64,000 nucleotides of DNA from assembly GCA_947623455.1 (NCBI GenBank), contig OX392533.1, positions 36,868,729-36,932,728 on the forward strand, written 5' to 3'. A program made the position numbers and the translations under genes. This DNA comes from Mimachlamys varia. Taxonomy: Eukaryota > Mollusca > Bivalvia > Pectinida > Pectinidae. Shown here piece by piece: positions 25,336 to 35,962 of this stretch. Numbering within the stretch: the first letter of the stretch is position 1; each line of letters opens with the position of its first letter. The notes under the pieces are model-generated. The model made no database searches. It was not told the origin of the DNA and was given only the letters and a program-made list of their open reading frames with translations.

Positions 25336-25551
25336 GTTCAAATGAATTATCTTAATCCAATTTCAATCTAAAAACGTGTCACAAGTTAAAGTCTTTCAAT
25401 AGGTTATTTTGAATCAGACACTGATATTTTGCCTATATCTGATTTATAGTTAGCTTTGATTAACTTAAGATTGAAAGTTTAAGATAAATGTCAGGTAAGC
25501 AATTCAGACCATTTTGGCTTCTTTTTTATTTGAAACACGATCGTTGATATA

Positions 25552-25755
25552 TTGATATATAAAGAATCCAACTACCCTGCAACTCGAGGTCACCAGAGAA
25601 AACTCTTCAAAAAACAATGCCGCTTAAATGCCACCAAGAACATCTTCAGCAATCGTGTAATCAACAACTGGAACAATTTACCATCTGAAGTGGTGAAAAA
25701 TAGGCTAAATGTGTATTGGAAAGATCATGCACTAAATTTGTATCCGTCCTATTAA
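25552..25755 (+). pseudogene. LINE reverse-transcriptase C-terminal remnant
   Basis: An open stretch of 67 codons reads RGHQRKLFKKQCRLNATKNI, then FSNRVINNWNNLP, then a short Lys/Trp segment. This is the typical end of non-LTR reverse transcriptase ORFs (RGH..KL.K....R.N.FS.RV...WN.LP). No YADD-type core, endonuclease or upstream ORF is found nearby, so it is a 5'-truncated relic. The family cannot be settled from this piece. Confidence 0.7.
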
Positions 25756-26134
25756 ATACAGTATAGGTGTGTATATAAATTGCGACTGTAACACGAGACG
25801 AAACAGTTTGATATATTTGAATGCCTTTTCATTCCTCTCGCTGTGCGCCTTATCAACAATCGATTAATGAAATACTAATTAATAACATCATTACAAGACA
25901 CAGGCTTTCCATCGATGTATTACCTATGAGATACCTATGAGATATTAAAAGAAGTTATCTCAAATAGCTTACATGTTCTACCACAAGATCTAATTAAATA
26001 ATCAATCCTTACCAGCTAAGCGTATTGAAACGAAAGATTGTTTAACCAAACAATGCAGACATAATTGATATCTTTTACCGAGATAATCCTCTGCACAGTA
26101 TGTTCGGAAACGAACTGGTGACACTTCAAAAGTA

Positions 26135-26540
26135 AAAAATAAATCAGAGAATACCAAAACGGCAACAAAACCATAATCCGGACTCAAAATCGATTAAACT
26201 AGAGGCGCAATTGGAACAAAGGAAAGATTTACATGGAGGCTCTCGTAAAAGCACAAGAGAATAAGACCAGGTGTTCCGGAAAAGTAAGCGTCTTCTGCTT
26301 CATCCACGACACCCGCCATGTAAATATTTGTCATAAACAAGTAACATCAAAACGAAAACCGAGTATCATTGTCAATCACAGCAAGTAAACACACTAATGA
26401 GCACTCAAAAACGTCCATGTTCATTTCACTTAAAGTTACAGAATATTTCTCGTTTTCATATTTTGCCCCTAGTTTTAATCAATTTCGAGTTCGGATTATG
26501 GTTTTATTTACACTTCGGTATTCTCTGATTTTTTATCTTT
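26135..26540 (-). repeat. Dispersed family 2 copy with inverted ends
   Basis: 26135-26457 is a reverse copy of family 2 (AGAGAATAAGACCAGGTGTT, ATCCACGACACCCGCCATGT). It is followed at 26458-26540 by the family's tail in forward orientation (TTTGCCCCTAGTTTTAATC, GAGTTCGGATTATGGTTTT), so both ends carry the same tail in inverse orientation. Confidence 0.75.
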
Positions 26541-26799
26541 ATTTGTTTGTCATGCCCAGCAAAGCAACCATAATGCAGAGGAAGGATACTACAAATCATA
26601 AGAGCAGAATGATTACGAGTATATCCCAGCACACAACAGCAATGGCATTATTAGCAGTATTGACATGCACAATTTTACAACATTTCAAGAATCTGAAAAG
26701 TTAGCATTGCCATTACAAACAAGAAAACAATCGCCATGATGGACACCTACTATAAAAAATGTGCCGTCAAAACTCAATGACGTCGATAATAAATAACAC

Positions 26800-27700
26800 C
26801 ATTTTTAAAACAAAAACAATATTTCATTTGAACATGAATTTATCTTTTTCTTAGGTTGAAAACAAAAAGCTATTAGCAAAATCACGTTTAGCAATATATA
26901 CACTGTAGTAAAAAATATCACGTTTAGTATTACACTCATACAAAACCCCACAGGTTATCACTATACACACAATGGTCAGAATATACTTCTAAGCGTTACA
27001 CTTAACCAATGGGCATGACTTCAATTTACCATTACACTCACGCAATAATCAGAGTTTCCAGTTTATCATTGCAATGACAATCTGGCAGAAGTTACAGTTT
27101 AGATTACACGCAGCTAACAGCAAATGTTGCAGTTAAGCAAAATATTGACCCGATAAACAGAGGTTACAGTTAACATTGCAATCAATCAAACATGCAATAT
27201 CTGTATTTGCTCTGCATCCTTTCATTGTAATGCATAGTGAAAGCAAATGTTGTAATAAGTCTGTGACACTATTTTCTATTGAGACGTTATCAGTATCTAT
27301 TGTGACGTCACCAATTTCATTGTTGTCTAAACTTGATTTGCTGTTCAAAATCGGTTCGAAATAACTAAATAAAGCATGATGATTGGATCAAAATGTAAAT
27401 ATAAGTAATGAACATTTTATTACGAAATGTTATTGATGTTGCTGACAAACGAAAATAAAGCCCGGGTTTTATATTAAGTTAGTTGTCAATAGCAATGTGC
27501 GTTATATGACTGTAACAACATTTGCTAATTTATCCATTGTGTAAGTAATTGGCAATACTGCAGTTTAAAATTTCAATCAAATAACAGACAGAAAATACAC
27601 TTTATTTACACTCACATAGTCTAGTTTACACTCACTTAAAATCTATACAGTAAAGTATATCAAACCAATAGACTAAGCCTTGAACATATACAAAAATCTA
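26800..27700. other. AT-rich interval without gene
   Basis: Weakly repetitive sequence with scattered CAGTTTA/ACACTCA words; no exon or element is recognised. TTTATT at 27601-27606 (AATAAA on the minus strand) is a candidate polyadenylation signal for the isomerase gene that ends at 27737. Confidence 0.4.
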
Positions 27701-27736
27701 TAATAATACAATAAAATTTAATAATATTGTTAATGG

Positions 27737-30700
27737 CTAGATTTTCGAAAGGACTGAATTGGAACTGGTCTGTGGGTACAAGTCCTTCTTCATGACCTGA
27801 AGCATGTTGCGGTCTATGCCGGTAGGACCTAGAGCCTTGAGAGCTAACTGTTTGGCAGTTTCGAGAAGGTTCTCTGGTTCCACTGCCTCGTCCACTATCC
27901 CAAGTTCCTTGGCTTTCGTGCCAGTTATCATCTTGCCAAACAGAACAGCTTCTCTCATGGCATCCATCCGGTCGATTTTAAGTCTACAAATAAAAAAGAC
28001 TTAGTTGTAATTGTTCATTTCTGAGTGTTAAAGGTTCCATATGTTTAAAATTATAAACATGCATAATGATGTATACCTTTGTCAAATTATTTAATATGTA
28101 CTTTGTGAAGGGACAAAATACACAAAGCATATGAAATTAAAGGGTTATTAATCAGCTAATCCATATTGGCCCAGTTATTAGGCCAAGGTCTGTCATATTG
28201 GCCCGAGGCCGCAGGCCGAGGGCTAATGTGACAGACCGAGGCCTAATTACTGGGTCATTGTGGAATTAGCTGATTAATGATACTTCTATTAATTAACTAC
28301 TTGCATATTTAATATTGGCGATAATTAAAATTTTAAAAAAGGCTAAATTGAACAAATTTTAATAACCACAAATTCAAAATATACGTGTAGTTCAGTTGTT
28401 TCCTCTTGTAAACTAAACGTATACTGACTTAATTTATTTTTTTATTCTGGAAAGGCATACTATTTTTATCTATGATTTACCGTATGACTTAACAACGAAA
28501 AAGACAGACAACCGTGAAGTTCAACATTTGTCAATGAGTAGCTATAAGGTGACTGTATAAAAAGTGGACCAAGGCTTGCATCTTACAGCATCTAAAACTG
28601 AATAGTTTTTTTCGTGGTGATCGTTAAGATGTATACGAAAGCAAGTATTTTATAGTTAAGTACACTCTACTCAATGAAAAGTCGTCGAATGCGCCATTTT
28701 CTTTGTAAACAGACTTTTGAGTTTGTCTAAGCCTAAGCTTACTGTAATCCGTCGAAATCACAACCGATCGGGTCCAGTACACAGCTGATTGGGATGAGCT
28801 GATCGGAAAAGTTGAACCATTCTCATCTTTCAAAAAATTTCATATTAAATCCTGCTGCAGTTCCCATCAATATTTACAATTTTTGTCATTTCTTCAAGAC
28901 CATCTTTCCCCAAGAGACAAGTTCTAGCAGACGACAACAATGCCGAGTCTCCGAGATTCGATCAAGGGGAACAACACATACAAACGTTTCGGTGTTACGT
29001 GAAAAAAATTACCCAGTTGAAAACTACCCACCGTTGAATGCTACGGCGGGTCACTTTTTCACGGGACGAATTACGGAAAAAATCGAATGGGGTCATTTTT
29101 CTACAGATGGCAGTGTAAGATTTCTACTGTTAAATAACGACACCGGGTAACTTTTGCAACGTAGAATAATGACCCGGGTGGTATTTTATTGGCGGGTCAC
29201 TTTTTCACGTTACACTGAAAAAGCCTTATATTTTCACTGCAAAATCTTATATTTTCACGGCAAAATCTTATATTTTCACTGCTCATCACTGCAGTGAAAA
29301 TATGAGTTTATCAGTTTGATAATTTTCTATATTTCACTGGCAAAAATGTAATAAAACGATATACGGTTCATGGTTTTAATCTTGTCCTTATTGCTTTTAT
29401 TGTTATTGTTGTTGTTGTTGTATTTTTTTTTTTTTTTATCTTTTTGTTAATTAAGAATATGAATGTTTTTTTTTAATTTCATGTTTTCAATGTTATAAAT
29501 ACTCAACCCGGAACCTCTAGTTTACTAGTCTGGCACTGTTTCAAATTATCTAAAGAGAATTAATGTCCAAAGAATGCGCCAATTATTTTATCAGGGAGCT
29601 ATAATGCGCCTCGAGGAAACAACTCGCCCCGAATTTTCAATTCCAGTCTTATGAATGTATTATTTAGCATATGTTTTCCATACGTCCAATCTCCCCACAT
29701 TGGCTATGATATAACTGCAGTCATTATATCCCAATGCCTTTGCTAGGAGTCAAATCCGTTTATTAGTCTTAGGAGGCACGGTATTCTAGTGGTAGGACGC
29801 CTGACTCGTGATCGAAGGATTGCGAGTTCGAGTCCCGGCCTTAGCACTTGTGTTGTATCCTTGAGCAAGATGCTTTACTCTGCTTGTTCCAGTCTATTCA
29901 ACTGTAAATCAGTCCATGGTTAAGTAGTGCTAGAAATTGTAGAATGCTATCTGTGAGCGCCGATTTATAATTTATTATTCATACTTAAATCTGTATTAAT
30001 TAATCATACCGAATAATTTCAAATCCACTTCGTGGCATTGGAATTTTGTTGCGTATTTCATTCCAACTAATCCAGCCACGCTTTGAGTTCATGACGCAGT
30101 AGTCGTGTGAACTTGCCAGGAAAGCCCCGGCGGCGATAGCATGCCCTGCAATACGAAACCAAAAACGAAATGGCAATTAAGTGTCTAAAACGGTGGATCG
30201 TGGACAGTCTCCATAGCAACATATTTGTTATAGCATGTGCAGGGATTTCCCTTGATTTCTTTCGGGTTAACAATTGCAATAATTTTTAACAAGATTGGCA
30301 CTGGAGGATGCCATTAATGCCTCTGGTTGATGACATTTGTGTTCAAAAGTATAATATATTTATTTTTTTATCAAATACATTGTAAGGTCTGGCAAAAGCT
30401 TACAGAATTGCCAGCCCTCAAACCCATAGATTTGTGGTTGTTTTCCGAACAAAATGATACCGTTGATTACAGCCACGGTCGGGAGCGGAAAGTGCCGAAT
30501 GCGCCATCGTAATTTTTGGAGTGCTAGTCGGAACTTAAGCACCACATCGTCTGTTTCCGACTTCATCCAAGGAAGGTCAAGGCCGTTGGAATAGAACTTC
30601 CCTTCGCCTGTAGTGATCATCGCTCGCACGTCTTTATTTCTGGAATATTCCCGTAAAGAAATTTATTTCAAAGCATTTCTGGAATGCATACTTCCGTTTT

Positions 30701-32426
30701 CCGATAAAATAAAATCACAATTTCAGTTTGAATTATTTTAAAGGTAAAAATTGAAGGGAAAAAAAGGGCGCAAAGAGAGATGAGCGAGTCAAAGATAGAA
30801 CATACTCATATAAAAGATATATTCAGTTACAAATATGTTTTAAGCTTCAAGCTTCACGCTAGAAACTGCGCGGTCTTTGTAACAAACCATGTTTGCAGCC
30901 TCAAAGTCCTCTATCAGTTCAATGTCAGAATCATATAATACATTTAGTTTAAATAACACGCACATGACTAACATGTGATATTTTGCATTTAGTAATGTAT
31001 ATATGTGAGTAACATTTGATATACGATAGTAGAAGTAATAGCGACAGTACGGACAAATTAATTGTCAAATTTTCAAGGCTATCCACCCCTCCATCAAGAC
31101 ACAAAAACACGTTACATCACATAAACAGAATATACATAAAACATGAAACAATTTTAGATTTAAATGATAAATATTGCCTATAATCCCTTCGGCTGATCGG
31201 ACGTCGAAGGTCCTACAAAATCAGCTAAATACTGTCCTCATAATTTTGATAAAATTATCAGAACATAATAAAGCGTGACCAAAGTGACAAAGTACATGTA
31301 TAGGAGGTCAGTATATAGGGCGCTTTTTGGTAGATAACAATAACGAGAAACTAAAAAAACGCTACCTGGAGATGGAGAATTGAGAATAGGATGGATGTTG
31401 AGGAACATTTGATATATATATTTCTATCACAATACCCTGTGTTATTCCACTCTCAGACCATTGTATAAACCTGCTGACTGTTGGATAAATATAAATGTAT
31501 GTTATATATATACCACGAGTGGAATATAACCTTCCGAACTTTTGATTGGTTGAGAAGTTGAACCTTGACCGGAAAACACGTGGGTCAATGCAACGTGCTG
31601 ATTGTTGACGTCGTCATCGATTTTTGACGTCGTCACAATTTGGCAGGAATATATATACGAGATGATGTGTTTTCGCGCAAATATCTCTGGTTCACAGCAA
31701 ACAACACTGCCACTGCGACTTGATAGTATTGTGGTAGAAACAGGTCACACGACGCGTGCTTATTGGATTATGGAATTTATTTCACTCTCGTTAATTTTTT
31801 TTTTTAAGTTACGAAAGACACTCGCTAAAGCTTGTGTCTTTTGTAACTTAAAAAAAAACCAATAACTCGATTGAAATAAATTCCATATCCAACAACCACT
31901 CGTTGTGTAACCTCTTTATATTCAATTTCGTTACATCAGTGTACAGATAAACAATACAAATCGATGAATAATTCATTATTTTATAAAGGGACCAGTCTGT
32001 CTTGAAATGTAGCAACACGTTTGAGACCTGCATGTATTAATTAAAGTACCATATATAGCATGTTGTTATATGCTATGATGGTCTATGCTTAACAAACGAC
32101 TTGCAAGTCTGATTTAATTTAAACACGTTGCAGTCGTCCTGTTATCATACGATGGCATCTGTTCTACAGGTAGCGGTCTTTTTAGTTTATCTATAATGTT
32201 ATCTACCACATAGCGTCCTATATACTGACCTTCCTATATATTATGTACTTTGTCACTTCGGTCACATTGTCACCATCCCGCATATCGTCCTGAATACTGA
32301 CCTTTCTACTTCATCCAAAATATTCCACATTTCTGTTACGAAAATTTGATTGATCCTGTTTTCACCGTTCTGCATCGTAATGATGGCGATTCCATCCTCT
32401 GTGTATTCCACCCTCGCGACAGCCAT
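27737..32426 (-). CDS. Enoyl-CoA delta isomerase-like protein, paralogue 1 (228 aa, C-terminal SKI)
   Basis: Four exons on the minus strand, phase-consistent: 32426-32302, 30639-30461, 30145-30010, 27983-27737 (TAG). The crotonase-fold family motifs are clear: SNGLDL (residues about 60-65) and GHAIAAG (102-108) form the CoA-binding oxyanion hole, and NSKRGWISWNE carries a Glu at about 131, where the isomerase base sits in the short, plant/yeast-like ECI group. The length fits that group. The enzyme would move cis/trans-3 double bonds to trans-2 for beta-oxidation. The C-terminus SKI is a weak variant of the peroxisomal SKL signal. I chose the ATG at 32426 because it aligns with paralogue 2; an in-frame ATG at 32486 is possible. 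The first intron holds several mobile elements. Confidence 0.88.
28143..28282. repeat. Foldback hairpin, about 65-bp arms
   Basis: ATTAATCAGCTAATCCATAT on the left pairs with the inverse at TGGAATTAGCTGATTAAT; inside, GGCCCAGTTATTAGGCC and GGTCTGTCATATTGGCCC pair with GGGCTAATGTGACAGACC and GGCCTAATTACTGGGTC. The centre is GAGGCCGCAGGCCGAG. It lies in the last intron of isomerase paralogue 1. Confidence 0.85.
28843..29355. repeat. Dispersed family 4, copy 2
   Basis: Matches 19480-20065 over nearly its whole length with scattered substitutions and small gaps, ending in TTTCTATATTTCACTGGCAA. It is in the last intron of isomerase paralogue 1. Confidence 0.8.
29768..29990 (+). mobile_element. 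tRNA-headed SINE family 2, 3'-truncated or diverged copy
   Basis: tRNA-like head: GGAGGCACGGTATTCTAGTG, GTAGGACGCCTGACTCGTG, B-box GAGTTCGAGTCCCGGCC. Then CACTTGTGTTGTATCCTTGA GCAAGATGC and GCTTGTTCCAGTCTATTCA, as in the copies at 38165-38515 and 54885-55225. The 3' half is lost after GTGAGCGCCGA. Confidence 0.8.
31267..32275. mobile_element. Inverted-repeat pair enclosing other elements
   Basis: The left arm, about 31267-31375, runs GTGACCAAAGTGACAAAGTA, GGAGGTCAGTATATAGGGCG, TTTTGGTAGATAACA, AACGCTACCTG. Its inverse is at about 32160-32272. Arms are about 105-110 bp and roughly 80% alike. The central 780 bp hold a family 5 copy. This may be one transposon with a nested insertion or two opposed copies. 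It lies in the first intron of isomerase paralogue 1, close to exon 1. Confidence 0.65.
31500..31940 (+). repeat. Dispersed family 5, copy 1
   Basis: Begins at TACCACGAGTGGAATATAAC, contains TGTTGACGTCGTCATCG, GAAACAGGTCACACGACGCG, and an inner inverted repeat (TTAAGTTACGAAAGACACTC against TGTGTCTTTTGTAACTTAA). It ends near AACCACTCGTTGTGTAACCT. A second copy lies inverted at 60190-60550 and a fragment at 57985-58105. The half-palindromic TGACGTCGTCA resembles a CREB/ATF site, but function is unknown. Confidence 0.75.
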
Positions 32427-32689
32427 GTTGGCGAGCAGACGACAGGTGATCGTATTGAGGTGCATGTGTTTACATTTATCTTTCATGTTATCAACGAATT
32501 TTGTTTACTTTTATATCTTTCAGTGAGGGAAGTAATATATTTTTATGAAGGCATCTCCATTTAGGACCGTTAGTTCACAAATTTTGATTAACTATCAGAA
32601 CATAATAAAGTGTAAGTGGCGATATGTTATTTCAGTGATTCATTGTATTTGTTAAATAAACATAATAGTAGGACAAGTTTTAAGATCAA

Positions 32690-33260
32690 GAGGCCCAAGA
32701 GTTTTGATATACTAGTACCACTATCTGCATATCTGGACTTAAATTTTTTTTTTTTTAATTTTAGCTTATTTGACCCTTTTGAGCCCCTTCCCATTTCCTT
32801 TTTTAAATTCAAACTAAGATTCAATTATTTCCAACGGAAAAGGAACAAAATATGTCAAAAAGTGTCATTTTCCTATATAACTATAGTAAACTTCACCCCC
32901 TCCCCAGGGGGAACCCGAAATCGTGGGGACCTTAAATTCACAATTTTGATAAAGCACTTAAAGACCTTTCCATTGGTGAATAGTATGTGATTCAAGCATA
33001 ACTGGGTCTGGAGAAGACGATTGTTAAAATTGTAGCCAATTTGACCCTTTTGACCCCTCCCCACTACCATGTGGGCCTGAAGTTCGCAATTTTGATAACG
33101 CATCTTAAGAACTTTCCTTTTATAAAAAGTATTTGATTTCAGCATACAATGTATCTGGGTCTGGAGATTTTTTACCCCGTTTTGCCCCTTCCTCAGGCCA
33201 CTAGTTGGTTAGGACATTATAACTCAAAATTTTGGTACACTTCGTCTCAGGTGACCTTAA
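32690..33260. repeat. Three-unit tandem repeat, unit about 150-180 bp
   Basis: Each unit has a TTTGACCCxTTTTGACCCC block, then ACCTTAAATTCACAATTTTG or a variant, then AAGxACTTTCCTTT/ATTGG, then ATTCAAGCATAACTGGGTCT. It lies just upstream of isomerase paralogue 1 and has no gene. Confidence 0.65.
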
Positions 33261-33610
33261 AATTGGAGGGATGTGATTGTTTACAGCATACCGAAGTTAA
33301 TATGTAACCTCCTTGCGTTGGACAGTTGCCGGGTACTGACCGTTGGTTTTGTTTTTTTTTTCTTTAGGAACTCCAGCTTTCCTCCACCATCGAAACCTGG
33401 CACGACCTCATACCAAACACTCTGTTGTGCTCTCTGCAGCTCTTGATTCGATGACTAAGTGTGCACCACTGTGTATAATACAAAGGAGTTTGATCCTTTG
33501 ATGAACATCAATTAAAGAATAACTTAGCACGACTAACGGAAGAAGGTATTGGCTTATAATCGACAGATATACCCCAAACCAATATGGTAAGGTTGCTATA
33601 CCAGAAACAA

Positions 33611-33762
33611 ATAAGGAGTGTACCTCATTTTGACTGCGTATACGGTAGTATGTCCGCAGTTGGCAACGAACATATTCTATGTAGCGCTCCATACTGAAAA
33701 GGTTCGTTGCCAATCGCGGGCATGCTACCGTATGCACAGTCAAACTGAGGTACAATCCTTAT
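33611..33762. repeat. Foldback hairpin, about 60-bp arms
   Basis: AAGGAGTGTACCTCATTTTG, ACTGCGTATACGGTAGTATG and GTTGGCAACGAAC on the left pair with GTTCGTTGCCAAT, CATGCTACCGTATGCACAGT and CAAACTGAGGTACAATCCTT on the right. The loop is about 30 bp. Confidence 0.85.
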
Positions 33763-33769
33763 ATTTACA

Positions 33770-35265
33770 TCATTATTAATTTTCAAGTATTATACGACGA
33801 AAAAAAAACATTTGAAGCGGGTTGCTAAGATGGTATATAACTACGAAGGGCGTGGTTGCTAATATAGTATAGTCACACTGAATCTTCATCGATATATATG
33901 TAAGTTTAGAAATTACACGGTGAGCAACATTTTTTTTCTTCATTACATCATAAATAATATTACTTGCACTTCGAATGTATTTATTTATTTATAATGGTCG
34001 TTATGTTTACTCATTGACAGAGTGATCTGGTTGTGACGCAGTCCGAAGTCGGACGTTTATATATTAGATATCCACAATATACAGATATCCTCTCTGGTAA
34101 GATATCCCTTTTATACAGATATGTATCTTGAACAGATACATTCTTGTAGATATCATCCATTTGTACAGATAACATCCATATAATGGATGCCTTATTGTGC
34201 ATAGTTTATTTTCGGACAAATCTACATAATAAACTTCAAGTCTGAAAGAGATATGTTATTTTCCTGTAATGCAGTGGGCGTTCATATCGCCTATAACTCG
34301 AAACAGAATGCAGTTTAATACTTAAGTGAACCATTTTTTTCATTCACCCCTGAAGACACATTTGAACTCTTCGAATTTAAAAATTGGAATAGGTCATTAT
34401 GAATTTTTCGGGAGGGCTCTCGCTATATTAAGTGTTGAATTCAATTTTTACCTTAGGGTTTTTGTATTACTAGCTAATATTACATCTGTTCCGTTTCGGT
34501 TCATAGGACTATAACCCGGAACGTGTATGAATATGAGATGAAGGTTAAAACAATGTATACCATGCCGAACTCTCGTTTGGACGAGAAATAATTATATACA
34601 TTTTCTTGGCTTAATTAAGTCCATTTAAATCACTATAATATACAATAAATAAAATCGAATAAACTTATTTTAACATAGAAAAAGACGCGTCCTCAAAACA
34701 AGTACAATGTACAAGCTTTTTATCAACCATTCTCCGCCATGAAGAGGACCCCTCTCCCTGATTCTCGGAATGTGCAGAAGTCCTATCATCCGAAATAATG
34801 TCAGCATTATTGCCAATCTGACACCACATACATTTTGTAGAAAGACGATTCGTATCCCTACCATCAGTGTGAAGTCGACTAAATATAGCATGCATGTTTT
34901 CGGATTCTTATGCATCGTAGTATCATATTTGCGCCGTATCACAAGTACAAAACAACAATAATGCTTAAATACATGCACTTGGATTCACCCTGTTACGAAA
35001 GGCAAATTTAAATGGTGCCAGATGGTAAAAGTTTTCATGTACAACATATATCAAAGCTTGTCTTTATTCAAAAGAACTTTACGTATCACTTGTGTCAGAA
35101 CATTTTAAGACTGACAGGTCCCGTTTTCCAGTTTTACGACGGCCGGAGAAGTCAATCTCGAAACGTGTCGGCGCATTTGAAATGTACAACGCGTGTGTAT
35201 TTCAATCATGGCGGTGAATTTAAGATTCCCGTTGACCTCGGTACAGTATCCAACATGTAGCGTAT
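33770..35265. other. Interval without recognised gene
   Basis: AT-rich intergenic DNA between the two isomerase genes. 34060-34190 has several AGATATC-type words but no clear unit. The short reading frames are not bounded by convincing splice sites. Confidence 0.4.
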
Positions 35266-35269
35266 TCAA

Positions 35270-35455
35270 AAAGATTACGTAACACACACATATGCTGCAC
35301 CTCTTATATTTAGTAATAGATACAAGATACCGAAAAATTGAATTATCATACAGCTGTTTCGTCCTTCTAGGACTCTTCAGTGATGCTAGGGGCCTAAAGG
35401 TAGGAATCCAAAATTTCTAAACTAATGTAGAAGCAGAAGGGTCAGGTGCGTAGAC
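35270..35455 (+). repeat. Dispersed family 3, copy 2
   Basis: Matches 13920-14110 throughout, including ATCATACAGCTGTTTCGTCC, TAGGACTCTTCAGTGATGCT and TTTCTAAACTAATGTAGAAG. It is downstream of the end of isomerase paralogue 2. Confidence 0.75.
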
Positions 35456-35962
35456 ACAACACGACATGACATTAAAAGTGTGAATTACCTGATTGATAAA
35501 ATTGTTCCCACGAAACAGTTTACTTTGGGTATTTCTTCTAAAGGTAGCACATAACCCTACATCAAAACCGGTAACAGCAACCCTATGTATGGGTGCTCTA
35601 CATCCAAGACTCAAATTGTTAAAAAAAAAAAGACAAAGAAGATTCTATTTTTAATAACTGCTTAAAATGTTACAAATAACAACAAATAATTGTTCTGAAT
35701 AGATTTCAAAATTAAGATATGGGCACGTTTATGCAGTTCTCATTTCAGTGATAGATTCACATTTCGACTGTCCTTCAGAAACTTCTTTGTATCGTCATCT
35801 CTCGTTATATCACCAAAATTGGCGCCATACAAAATCTGGCGGTAAAACAGGGAGAATACTGCACAGTGCTACATTATCCCAAACTGATTAATCTTATGGA
35901 CACCTTTTTCCTGTATAAAGCATACAGTTAAAATAACACTTTGTTAAATATGATTTTTAACA

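Noticed and set aside
32424..32486. Upstream in-frame ATG at 32486 as start of isomerase paralogue 1
   Set aside because: Possible, but it would add 20 residues without similarity to paralogue 2, whose ATG aligns with the one at 32426.
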